A stretch of DNA of 64,000 bases. Source: Thioalkalivibrio paradoxus. GTDB taxonomy: Bacteria; Pseudomonadota; Gammaproteobacteria; Ectothiorhodospirales; Ectothiorhodospiraceae. Positions 27,597 through 36,400 of the stretch are shown here, piece by piece; within the stretch, counting starts at the first letter, position 1, and the number at the start of each line of letters is the position of its first letter. The stretch lies in assembly GCA_011390565.1 (NCBI GenBank), contig JAABSC010000001.1:248001-312000 (forward strand). Reading direction: 5' to 3'. A program made the translations under genes and the position numbers. The notes under the pieces are model-generated. The model was not told the DNA's origin. It saw nothing but the letters and a program-made list of their open reading frames with translations, and did not search any database.

Positions 27597-27625
27597 AGGG
27601 CCCCGTTATCGGGGCCCTTCTTTTT
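27597..27625 (+). terminator. Rho-independent terminator of the OmpA-family gene
   Basis: A 9-bp perfect GC-rich stem (27597-27605 with 27610-27618) closes on a TTAT loop and is followed by TCTTTTT, about 50 bases after the stop. Confidence 0.93.
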
Positions 27626-27720
27626 GGCCATCGACTCCCGCCTCCGATTCCTTCCGGGTTCACCGGTGGCGCAGCTTTACACCGGTCCCCATGTCATGGA
27701 GGAGCCCCCGAACACCGCTG

Positions 27721-28209
27721 TCAGAACTTTCCATCGTCCAGGTCCCGAAGCAGAATCCGGTCGATCTCGTCGAACCGAAGAATCCGGGTTCCGGCATGGT
27801 CTTCCAGGAACTCGCGAGCGTCGTTCTCACTGGCAAGCGGCACCAGTTCGTGGCCCATCGGGCCCAGGACATCCGAGCCAACCACATACCAGGCTGAGTA
27901 GGCATCGATGCGGCTGAGCCCGTAGTACTCGGTAACGCCGATCGCAGTGATGTCGTCGGTCGCCCGCCCGGGAGCGTAACGGGGAAGGTCGAAGAGATAC
28001 TTGAACAGGTCCTTGGCGCCGTCGAAGTGATCGGCTTGATCATCTGCGTAGACCACGGTGGCGATCCAGGCCGGATACCGTGCGACCAGCATGCCGCAGA
28101 CCGGGCAGGTATCACGGGCCTGCGGATCGGGCATGGAATCAGGAGCATTGGCAGCGGTCAGCGCAAGACTCCAGGCGAGCAGCAGCGAGATTCCCAGCAT
28201 CCTCAACAT
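27721..28209 (-). CDS. NosL family protein
   Basis: The 162-residue protein has a signal peptide (ending ALTAANA) and a NosL domain. The metal-ligand motif is CPVCGM (Cys35, Cys38, Met40), and the conserved blocks YADDQADHFDGAKDLFKYL and YVVGSDVLGPMGHELVP follow. NosL proteins bind Cu(I) and aid assembly of the nitrous-oxide reductase copper centre in denitrifiers; this one sits in a different operon with no nos genes. GGAGG is 7 bases from the chosen ATG. Unlike classical NosL it shows no lipobox. It is the last gene of the eight-gene unit. Confidence 0.85.
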   Translation of the reverse strand: MLRMLGISLLLAWSLALTAANAPDSMPDPQARDTCPVCGMLVARYPAWIATVVYADDQADHFDGAKDLFKYLFDLPRYAPGRATDDITAIGVTEYYGLSRIDAYSAWYVVGSDVLGPMGHELVPLASENDAREFLEDHAGTRILRFDEIDRILLRDLDDGKF

Positions 28210-28260
28210 CGTGTGTCCTCCAGATCCAGTTCCTGCATTCTCCATTCGAAGCCAACCGGG

Positions 28261-28863
28261 TCATGGCGAATTCCGCTGCATGCGGCTGCGACGCTCCGCC
28301 CGGCGCCGGCGGATCATCACGGTGTCGTGCGCCATATCCAGGTAGGCCGCGCTCAGCGCTTCTTCGAAATCTCCGATCTCCCCGCCGTGGGTCTGTTGCG
28401 CCGACCGGGCTGCGGCTTCCGTCGCGAAGGCCATTTTGCTCCGAGCCGTCATGGTTCCAGGCAAGGTGCTGCCGATCAGATAGCGGGCCGCATCGACCTT
28501 CACCATGGAACGGATCGGTTCCTGTGACGCGAAATCCGCGGCATAGATGGCGTTGGGACCCAGATCGATATTCAGGCTCAGACTGATGGCTGCGCAGTGG
28601 AGCGAACAGGTCGGATCGACGCGACCATCGTCGAAATGAATCAGGTGCCGGCTATGGTGCCATTGGCGACGGTCCATGCCGCAATAGGGGCAGCGCGGAT
28701 ATTTGTCCAGCTCATCCTCGAGCGGATTCGGGTCTGGCGCAGTCCTTGGCATGAACTGCAGCGGAGTCCCGTCGCCCGCACAGGGTGCCTCGGCCGAGGC
28801 CTTCCCAACCGTTCCCAGCAGTCCCACCCATGCGGCTCCTTTCAACACGTCTCTGCGTTTCAT
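28261..28863 (-). CDS. NosL-like protein with twin-arginine signal
   Basis: The 200-residue product starts MKRRDVLKGAAWVGLLGTVG, a twin-arginine-type signal that suggests export in folded, possibly metal-loaded, form. The domain has CPYCGM (Cys58, Cys61, Met63), HLIHFDDGRVDPTCSLHC with two extra cysteines (86, 90), and YLIGSTLPGTM, which parallels the VVGSDVLGPMG block of NosL. A basic Arg-rich tail ends the protein. AAGGAG is 7 bases from the ATG. It lies 51 bases before the other NosL gene. I assign it to the NosL superfamily with moderate confidence; function is inferred as metal handling. Confidence 0.75.
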   Translation of the reverse strand: MKRRDVLKGAAWVGLLGTVGKASAEAPCAGDGTPLQFMPRTAPDPNPLEDELDKYPRCPYCGMDRRQWHHSRHLIHFDDGRVDPTCSLHCAAISLSLNIDLGPNAIYAADFASQEPIRSMVKVDAARYLIGSTLPGTMTARSKMAFATEAAARSAQQTHGGEIGDFEEALSAAYLDMAHDTVMIRRRRAERRSRMQRNSP

Positions 28864-28932
28864 CCTACGGCTCCTTGTCATCGTTTTTACCGGCGCCAAA
28901 CGGTTGGCCGGTCGGCCTTATCCCGGCGGGGG

Positions 28933-29625
28933 CTACCCGCCGACCAGACCCTGCATCACCTCGAAGTAACGGATGCCCTGGTACAAAGTGGCGATCCCCA
29001 GTGCGATCACGAAAAGGGCGGCGACCTGCATCATCCGTCCCCGGATCCCGCAGCCCAGTCGCCCGACAATCAGGCTCAACGCCAGCATCGAAGGCAGCGT
29101 CCCGAGGCCGAAGGCCAGCATGAGCTTGGCCCCGGCCAGGGGTCCCCCGGCCGTGGTGGCCTGGACGGCCACGGCCAGGGTGAGCGAGCACGGCATCAGG
29201 CCGTTGATCGTCCCGCCGATCCATGCCCCGGCCAGCGGGCCACGACGATCGGCCGAGCGCAGGGCATAGTTCAGCAGGCCCGAGGGCAGAACCGAAATGC
29301 CGATACGATGCAGCGGTCCCACGCCGAGGATGTCGAGCCCGAGCAGGATCACCACGATTCCGGCAACAATCATCAACACGCCCTGAGCCAGCCCGAGGCT
29401 TCCTGCAGAGATCAGCAACCCCGCGGCCCCGGCGGCGGCACCCGCGGCCACGTACACCGAGATGCGTGCGCCATGGTAGGCCGCGTAGGTCACGGGACGT
29501 TTCGAATGGCGGCCCATCTTCAGGAAGAAGGCCGAGACGAGCCCGCCGCACATGCCCACGCAGTGACCGCTGCCCAGGACTCCGGCGAGGAATGCGATCA
29601 CCCAGGTGTATTCGGCCTGCATCAC
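28933..29625 (-). CDS. TauE/SafE-type (COG2836) membrane protein
   Basis: The 230-residue protein has about six membrane segments. It carries the two family marks GSGHCVGMCGGLVSAF near the N terminus and GTINGLMPCSLTLAVAV in the second half. Relatives occur beside cytochrome-oxidase assembly and copper genes and are annotated as sulfite exporter or UreH-like; actual transport is unproven. The conserved Cys residues (HCVGMCGG, PCS) suggest metal or thiol handling. Its ATG overlaps the TlpA stop (29622-29625), and the TAT-NosL gene follows after 69 bases. Confidence 0.83.
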   Translation of the reverse strand: MMQAEYTWVIAFLAGVLGSGHCVGMCGGLVSAFFLKMGRHSKRPVTYAAYHGARISVYVAAGAAAGAAGLLISAGSLGLAQGVLMIVAGIVVILLGLDILGVGPLHRIGISVLPSGLLNYALRSADRRGPLAGAWIGGTINGLMPCSLTLAVAVQATTAGGPLAGAKLMLAFGLGTLPSMLALSLIVGRLGCGIRGRMMQVAALFVIALGIATLYQGIRYFEVMQGLVGG

Positions 29626-30206
29626 CGGCGCTCCGGATCCGGATCCGTCACCGGCGTCGGGAGTTTCGCCAAGGCGGCGGCGTCGGCCCCGTCGGGGGAC
29701 GCGGGAGAACGCAGCAGTGGCACGGCCATGCGTTCGAATGTGTCGGCATCGGATTCCCCGATGATCTTCCCGCGCACGATACCGTCACGGTCGATGAAGT
29801 AGGTGACCGGGATCGCGATCACGCCGAAACGTCGGGCTACGGCCGAATCCGAGTCCAGCAGGGTCGGGTAGGAGTAGCCGACGCGTTCGACGAAGCGCCG
29901 CACGTTCTCGGGATCCTGCCCGACGTTGACCGCCAGGATTTCCAGTCCCTGATCGCGCAGCCGCTGGTAGACCGGTTCCAGTTCGCGCATCTCCCGCCGG
30001 CAGAAGGGGCACCAGTCGGCCCAGAACCGGACCGCGACCACCGACCCGCTCAGTTCGTCCAGAGCCACGCGGCCTTGGCCGAGACGCTGAAGCTCGAACC
30101 CGGGAGCGGGTTCCCCGCTGACAAGGCGCGGATGGTCTCCGCCGCAGCCACCGATCAGCATGATCAGCATTACCAGGACCGATCCGAACACGATGCGCGG
30201 TTTCAT
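29622..30206 (-). CDS. TlpA-type thioredoxin-fold lipoprotein
   Basis: A short signal ends in the lipobox LIGGC (Cys21), followed by a redoxin domain with active site WCPFC (Cys66, Cys69) and the cis-Pro loop IAIPVTYFIDRDG. The 194-residue protein should be a membrane-tethered periplasmic thiol oxidoreductase. TlpA relatives reduce thiols of copper-site proteins such as ScoI and cytochrome oxidase subunit II. Its location among NosL-type genes fits keeping Cu-binding cysteines reduced (inference). It starts 10 bases after the upstream membrane gene. Confidence 0.87.
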   Translation of the reverse strand: MKPRIVFGSVLVMLIMLIGGCGGDHPRLVSGEPAPGFELQRLGQGRVALDELSGSVVAVRFWADWCPFCRREMRELEPVYQRLRDQGLEILAVNVGQDPENVRRFVERVGYSYPTLLDSDSAVARRFGVIAIPVTYFIDRDGIVRGKIIGESDADTFERMAVPLLRSPASPDGADAAALAKLPTPVTDPDPERR

Positions 30207-30216
30207 GATTCTCGGC

Positions 30217-31218
30217 TCAGTAGCCCAGCAGGAGCAGGTTCGAGCGCCAGGACAGCCATACGGTCAGCGCGGTGAAGACAAGCAGGCCGATGCCCGCGGT
30301 GATGACCAGAGGCGGTGCCGAGTGCGACAGTACCCGGCGCACGCTGTCGCGCCGGGCCAGAGCAGCCGTCAGCCCCAGACCGAACCCGAGTGCGGTCCCC
30401 ATGAAAAGCGGCAGATACAGGGCGTACCCGATATGTCCGTACTCCGGCTGCAGCAGACAGAACGGGCAGTGGTGCAATGGGTGCTCGTACACGTACAGGG
30501 AGACGAATGCGATGATTCCGGCAATCGCGACCGGAAAGGACAGGGTGCTGAGAGCGCCAAAAAGCAGCAGGCCGCGTCGCCAGCGCAGGTAGACGACGCC
30601 GGACAGCAGCGCCAGGGCCAGTGTTGTGTACAGCAGGACCATGATGGGTGCCGGAGGCAGGCCGGCCATGTGCGCGGTCACCGACTCGGTCCCCCGGCTG
30701 AACAGGCTGCCGCAGCAGGAAGTGATGACGTCCGGATCCAGTTTCGCGAAGTAGATGAACTGCAGAATCGCGGTGACGGCCGCGAGTGGAACGATCGCCA
30801 ATAACAGGACGTACTTGGCGCGCGTCAACGGGTAGTCCGGGGCACGCGTGTCCATGTGATGCAGAACCAGCCAGGCCGCGGCCAGGAAAAAAAGCGCGAT
30901 GCGCGACTGCAGGGCAGGGAATCCCCAGGCATTCGCGTTGAGCGTACCGACCGCGCACATGGCCCCCACGATCTGCACCGCCATCCGATCGACCGTGTGC
31001 ACGAACAGCGGCAGCATCAGGATCTGCGCCAGGAACATGACACCGAGCACGGCACCGACCAGGTAGGTGCGTTTTTCCAGTCGAAGCTGTCGCGCATGTC
31101 CGCTGTCGGGGTTCCAGTGGCGCAGCAGATGCAGTGCGAACAGCCCGGCAGGAATCAGCAGCAGCAGGCTCAAGAGATCGGCCAGCGTCAGCGCGAGAAC
31201 GGGTGTCTGGACCATCAT
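30217..31218 (-). CDS. Polytopic membrane protein of unknown function with CPFC motif
   Basis: I do not recognise this family. The 333-residue protein has about eight hydrophobic segments. Possible functional residues are a CC pair (168-169, in DVITSCCGSLFS), HHCPFCLLQPEYGHIGY (His249-250, Cys251, Cys254) at the end of a membrane helix, and NANAWG near residue 95. Membrane-embedded CxxC plus CC recalls quinone-linked thiol oxidoreductases such as DsbB or VKOR, but the fold is not evidently the same. It is coupled to the ABC ATPase by an ATGA overlap (31215-31218; two ATGs in a row) and precedes the TlpA gene by 10 bases. Confidence 0.8.
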   Translation of the reverse strand: MMVQTPVLALTLADLLSLLLLIPAGLFALHLLRHWNPDSGHARQLRLEKRTYLVGAVLGVMFLAQILMLPLFVHTVDRMAVQIVGAMCAVGTLNANAWGFPALQSRIALFFLAAAWLVLHHMDTRAPDYPLTRAKYVLLLAIVPLAAVTAILQFIYFAKLDPDVITSCCGSLFSRGTESVTAHMAGLPPAPIMVLLYTTLALALLSGVVYLRWRRGLLLFGALSTLSFPVAIAGIIAFVSLYVYEHPLHHCPFCLLQPEYGHIGYALYLPLFMGTALGFGLGLTAALARRDSVRRVLSHSAPPLVITAGIGLLVFTALTVWLSWRSNLLLLGY

Positions 31219-31922
31219 GTGGAAACGGCCGAACGCACCCGGTCGGAGACCACACGGCCGTCCCGCAGCTCGATGACGCGGTCGACCATCCCCGCCTCCC
31301 GCACCAGCGGGTCGTGACTGCTCAGAATCAGCGAACGTCCTTCGGTCCGGAGTCGCGCCAGGATCTCGAGGAGGGTCCGCGAAAGTTCCGAGTCGAGATT
31401 CGCCGTCGGCTCATCGGCGATCAGTATCCGCGGATCGTTGATCAGTGCGCGGGCAAGAGCCGTGCGCTGCGCCTCGCCGCCGGACAGGGATTCCACGCGA
31501 GCATCCGCGCGAGGGCCCAGTCCCAGTGTTTCCAGCAGGTGGAGCGCCCGTTTGCGCAAGGCGCGACGGGGAACGCCCAGCGGGTAGGCCGGAACCATCA
31601 CGTTATCCAGCACCGGCAGGCCCCGGATCAGGTTGAAACGCTGGAACACGAAGCCGAATGTCTGCCGCCGCAGGGGCGCGAGAAACGGTTCGGGCAGGCT
31701 GGAAATCGCGCGGTCATTCAGCAGCACACGGCCTTCGGTGGGTCGTGCCAGGCAGCCGATAAGCGTCAATAGCGTGGTTTTACCCGATCCGCTGGGTCCC
31801 GCGAGAACCGTGACCTGTCCCTCGGGCAGGTGCAGATCGACCCCGTTCACGGCCCAGAATCGGTTCGGCTGCCCCTCGTTGAAGGCTTTGCGAATTCCGG
31901 TCAGCTGGATCTTCAGGGTCAT
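31215..31922 (-). CDS. ABC transporter ATP-binding protein (LolD/MacB type)
   Basis: The 235-residue ATPase has Walker A GPSGSGKTT (about 43-51), signature LSGGEAQR, Walker B ILIADEPT and the D-loop NLDSELS. Its closest type is the LolD/MacB/FtsE group, which works with FtsX-type permeases as mechanotransmission or lipoprotein-extraction machines rather than as classical importers. The permease gene directly upstream overlaps it by four bases (31919-31922). The unknown membrane protein follows by a similar overlap. Confidence 0.93.
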   Translation of the reverse strand: MTLKIQLTGIRKAFNEGQPNRFWAVNGVDLHLPEGQVTVLAGPSGSGKTTLLTLIGCLARPTEGRVLLNDRAISSLPEPFLAPLRRQTFGFVFQRFNLIRGLPVLDNVMVPAYPLGVPRRALRKRALHLLETLGLGPRADARVESLSGGEAQRTALARALINDPRILIADEPTANLDSELSRTLLEILARLRTEGRSLILSSHDPLVREAGMVDRVIELRDGRVVSDRVRSAVST

Positions 31923-33061
31923 CGCATGACCTCGTCGGGATCCGTCACCGCCGCGCGCCAGACCGGAACCAGCGTGGCCACGAGGTACGGGAACACCGTC
32001 AGGAAGAAGAGTGCCAGCAGCTGGCTACCCTCGATCGCGGGGGTCAGGCGGAAGTCGGGGTACAGCACCGACCAGCCCTGCATCACAGGTGCCAGCAAGG
32101 GCGCCGAGAGGCCGAAGACATGCCAGTAGGCGGCGACCGTTCCGAACAGAAAAGCGAGCAGGGAAAGCAGCCCGCCCTCCCAAAGTTTCATCCGCAACAC
32201 GTCGCGGGTCTCCCAGCCGACGGCCTTCAGGATGCCGATCTCGCGGCGTTCGTCCGCGGAGAGACCCGAGGCTTTCTCCCAGGCGAGGATCGCGAACGCC
32301 AGCAGGGCGCCGGAGAGCGGCAGGAGCACCAGCGCCGAGCGCCAGTCGAAGATGGCGTCGTAAGTGCGCTGCATCTCCTCGCGCAGGATGGCCCGGCTGT
32401 CGGGCAGCCGCTCGAGCACCTTTTCCGCAACGGTCTGCACTTCACGCGGGTTCGGAATCCGCAATGCAAGATCGGTGTACTCCCCGGACGGGATGCCGAA
32501 GAGGGTTCGGAAATCGGTCTCGTCGATCAGCAGCAGATCGGCACTGGCCAGCGCCGTTTCCATCGGCAGCACCTCGGCAATGCGGAAGCTCGCGAGCACG
32601 CCATCGTGGCCCCGGAAGCTGATGACGTCGCCATGGCCTGCGCCGCGGGCCCTGGCCAGAGCGGGGCCGAGGATCGCCGTCCCTTTCCGGACCCCGCCTT
32701 CCGGCGGCACCATCAGTGTGTAATTGGCGCGCACCACGGGGTCATATTGATACCCCCACAGCCGCCCCTCTACGTCCCGAAGTCCCCGGATTCCCTGCAG
32801 CGCCAGCAGGTGTTCCCCGGAAACCGGTGCATACCGGCCCGCGACCATACGCTGAACCACGATCTCGGGCGCCCCGGCGAGCAGAAGGTTGGCTTCGTGT
32901 TTCAGTGCGCTGGAATAGAACAGGACCGAGGCCAGCAGGAAGACCATTCCACCATAGACGGTCAGCAGACCGAGGTTGCGGCCCTTGCGCCGGGCCATGG
33001 AAGCAGCGCTGTAGTCGATCAGATGACGCTGGCGCTCCCAGACTCTGCGCAGATCACTCAT
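31919..33061 (-). CDS. FtsX-type ABC transporter permease
   Basis: The 380-residue protein has one N-terminal membrane segment (LLTVYGGMVFLLASVLFYSS, about 30-49), a periplasmic MacB-like domain of about 190 residues, and a C-terminal block of three membrane segments. This is the FtsX/MacB_PCD layout, and the motif SADERREIGILKAVGWE is the typical coupling region. I set the start at the ATG at 33059-33061, where homology begins; it overlaps the small upstream gene by 8 bases. The substrate or transmitted signal is unknown. Confidence 0.88.
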   Translation of the reverse strand: MSDLRRVWERQRHLIDYSAASMARRKGRNLGLLTVYGGMVFLLASVLFYSSALKHEANLLLAGAPEIVVQRMVAGRYAPVSGEHLLALQGIRGLRDVEGRLWGYQYDPVVRANYTLMVPPEGGVRKGTAILGPALARARGAGHGDVISFRGHDGVLASFRIAEVLPMETALASADLLLIDETDFRTLFGIPSGEYTDLALRIPNPREVQTVAEKVLERLPDSRAILREEMQRTYDAIFDWRSALVLLPLSGALLAFAILAWEKASGLSADERREIGILKAVGWETRDVLRMKLWEGGLLSLLAFLFGTVAAYWHVFGLSAPLLAPVMQGWSVLYPDFRLTPAIEGSQLLALFFLTVFPYLVATLVPVWRAAVTDPDEVMR

Positions 33062-33374
33062 ACAGGTGCCCTGGCGGCCGGACCAACGAGCCCGAAGGGA
33101 AATGTTCCAGCGCCATCGGGTGGTTCTGGAAGGCTGCAAGGCGATCAATGGTTGCAGGGTGCCGGGCGTAGCGGGCTTCGGTGAATACCGCAAGATCGCT
33201 CAACGCAAGATTCCGGACCAGTGCGGCCCCCGCGGTCTCCGACGGGCGCGCGGCAAGGACACCTGCGTGGAGCAGTGAGAGACCCAGCAGCACAGATCCC
33301 ACCAGTACCAGGACCAGCATATAATCCCCGGGGCGAAGCCCGAGATGTGCGCGCGGGATACCCGCTGGGATCAC
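33054..33374 (-). CDS. Small single-pass membrane protein heading the NosL/ABC operon
   Basis: This is a 106-residue protein that I do not recognise. It has a short basic N terminus, one membrane segment (YMLVLVLVGSVLLGLSLLHAGV, about 18-39), and a presumed periplasmic tail that is polar and His/Pro-containing (RLAAFQNHPMALEHFPSG). The start is a GTG at 33372-33374 with AGGAGA 6 bases before it. Its stop overlaps the permease start by 8 bases, which argues that it is a real, translationally coupled gene and probably a subunit or regulator of the transporter. Confidence 0.7.
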   Translation of the reverse strand: MIPAGIPRAHLGLRPGDYMLVLVLVGSVLLGLSLLHAGVLAARPSETAGAALVRNLALSDLAVFTEARYARHPATIDRLAAFQNHPMALEHFPSGSLVRPPGHLYE

Positions 33375-33389
33375 CGTTCTCTCCTCAAT

Positions 33390-33411
33390 CGCATCGATTG
33401 GCCTCGATGCG
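33390..33411 (-). promoter_or_regulatory. Hairpin between tamB and the NosL/ABC operon
   Basis: An 8-bp perfect stem (33390-33397 with 33404-33411, six-base loop) lies 30 bases after the tamB stop and a few bases before the ribosome site of the next gene. No T-run follows, so it may be a weak terminator, a stabilising element or a translational control; I cannot decide. Confidence 0.45.
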
Positions 33412-33440
33412 CTTCTCTGCCCAGTAGAACCCTTTTCCGC

Positions 33441-36400
33441 TCATCGTTCGATGCGGTAGATCAAGTCGATGGTCTGGTTCAGGGCGCCGGACGTGGTCTC
33501 GATGCTCAGCGCCGGGGTGAGTTCAAAACGCAGCATGACCCGCGACGAATTGTCGAACAGGCTCAGACTGTAGCGCAGCAGAAGCCGTGGAGAGAGGTAC
33601 TTGCCCAGCAGCAGCGCGCTCTGGCCAAACCCGCCTGAGGTATCGAGCTCGACCGAGTCCAGACCGAGTTCGCTGCCGAGGCGCTGCGTGATCAGGTTTC
33701 CCCGTTCCAGGCCCCACAGCGCCGCGGCGCCGGCCAGCAGGTTGCCGTCGGATTGCGAGGCTCCCGACAGGGGTCTTCCGGTGACAAGAAACGCAAGCGC
33801 CTCGGTGTCATCCATCGGCGGTTGCGAAAAGATGCGGCTTTGAAGCTGTTGCGGTGTGCCGGTGATCTCCAGGCCCACGACCACGTTATGTTCCGGGATG
33901 TCTCGCACGGCCCGGATATCCAGGGCCGGGGTGTCGGGTGGCCCCTGAAACAGGATCAGGCCCTGTTCGACGGTCAGGTTCTGTCCCCAGGCCCGATAAT
34001 TTCCCTCCAGCACGGACACTTCGCCGAGAATCTGTGGCGGGCGACCCTGAACATCGATCAGGTCGACGTCGCCGGTAAGGTGGGCATTCAGTCCAAAGGC
34101 CTCCAGGCGCACATCCTCTCCGAGCAGCACGCGCAAGCGGATGTCCATCGGCAGACCGTTTTGCAGCTCTTCCTCCTCGCCCACCACGATGGCGTCCCGC
34201 GAGACCGTGACGGCACCGGGCGGCAGATCGGGCGGTAGGATCCTGGCCCAGGGCACGACGATTTCGCCCCGAACGCTGAGCCCTTCCGCATCGATTTCCA
34301 CGGTGAGGTCGGGACTCAGACGGGCACGGATGTCCGGGCGGTTCAGCGCCAGGAAGTCCTCGCCCTGGATCCAGATTTCGGCGTGCGGGCCCCGTTCGGG
34401 CGTGAAGCCCAGGTCGCCCTCGAGGAGGAGGCTCTCACCGCCGGAGCGCAGTTCTCCGGACAGACGCACGTTCTCGGTCGATTCGATTTCCGCGACCAAC
34501 CGCGGGACTTCCAGTTCCAGGCCCGCTTCGGGAATGATCGCGTGGCCGTCGTTCAGGCGGACGAAGCCCTCGATCACGGGTTCGGCCAGCGATCCTCCGA
34601 GGGCGATGTCCATGTTCAGCCGCCCGCGGACATCGCGAACCTTCGGGTTGAGCATTCCCGCCCACTCCAGATCTTCCAATGCGGCCTGCAGCCTCCCTTC
34701 CATCCGGTAGCTCTCGGCCTCCGGGCGAAGCCGCAGCGTGGCCTCTGCCGAACCCGCCTCGAGGAAGGACAGCCCCATGTCCGCCTGGATGAATTCCTCC
34801 TCGACACGAACATCGAGCCGCAGATCCCGGTAGGGAAACGCCCGTTCGGCGTTTTCGTCGAAAACATTCCGCAGCACACCCTCTGCAGGGGGTACGGAAA
34901 GCGTTCCGCGCAGGATTCCGGAGGGATCCCGGGACCCCTCGACCCGGAGGTTCAGGGTGCCGTCAATCGCGGTTTCTTCCGGCAGGATCGGCGCAAGCCA
35001 GGCGAGGTCGAGGTCATCCAGGGTGATCTGGGTGCGTGCCCCCGACGCCGGGTCCCAGTCTCCCGAGAGACAGAGCTGCGTCCTCTCCCGGCCCAGGCAT
35101 AGCGGTTCCAGCTCCGCCGCGCTCGCGCTGGCGCTGATGGCTGCCGGTGCGCGGAGTGACCAGGGTCCGGCGATGGGATGATCCAGGTCGAGGTCCTCCA
35201 GGATGCCGGTCCAGCCCCTGGAGTCCAGGTCGTAACGGCCCGTCGCCGCGACGGCAACCGGGCCGAGATCGGGGCTTTCGACCTGCAGGCGGATCCGATG
35301 GGAGGACGCCTGCCCGGCCACCGTCAAAGCGGCATCCCGAATGGTGAATCCGTCGAGCCCGAGTCCCGAAATCCGCAGCGTCACCTCGGCGGGAGCCTCC
35401 AGATCCAGGCCCGCATCCAGTCCGAGTTCGAAGGCGTCGAGAGACATCGATTGGAAACGCAAGCTGGAACCCGTTCCCTGCGCGGTGATGTGGGGGTTGT
35501 CCCGTGTCCCGGATACGCGACCGTCGAGCCGGACGGCGCCCGCGAGTTCCGGGAAAATGCGGTGGAGTTCCGGAGCGTGTACGGCGAGGTCCAGTTCGAG
35601 CGTTTCGTCGACCTGACCCTCGAGACGGATCCGGTTCGCGCCCATACCGAGGTCCAACCGGTCGATGTCGAGACGGTTTCCGCGCACCGCGACGCGGGCT
35701 GTCCCATCGATCGCCTGGCCCCTCAGCAGCCCCTGCAACTCCGTGAGTTCCAGGTCCACGGAGCGCTCGCCGTCGGTGGGCACGTTGCCGGTGGTGTTGA
35801 GTGCGACGTTCAGCTTCCCGGCCCACTCGGGGAAGACGGCGCCCGGGTCGAAATCCCGGGCCAGCAGCATCAGATCCCATGCGAGCCCGTCTGCGTGATC
35901 GATGCGGCCCCGTGTCGTCAGCACACCGGCCTCGCTGCGCAGGGCCAGTTCCGGAATCTCCACGTGTTTCAGGGAACCCAGTGCCGTACCGCGCAGCTGG
36001 AGAGGTGGCCACTCATCCATACTCACGCCCCCGGCCACCCGCCCCTGCCAGTCGTCCGGGGTACCCGCCAGGTCCAGTTCACCCGACGTGATGTCGAGGA
36101 CCCGATCCGGTCCCAGGCGATAGGGAAACGCGGTCCACCGATTTTCTGCGGTGAACCGGGGATCACCAAGGGGGTCGGTTGCGGACAGGTCGGTATCCAG
36201 TTCCAGCCCGGCACGCAGGTGATGCTGCAGGTTCAGCTGCTCGGTCAGGTCACCGGTCAGATGGAGCGTGCCTTCGGCCGCGGGGGCATCCAAAGCGGAC
36301 GCGACATCGTCGGGAAGCACGAATCTCCAACGTGCCTCGACCTCCAGCGGGTACAGTCCCGAAGGCTGGACCCCTGCATCCATCGATACTTCGAGTTCTG

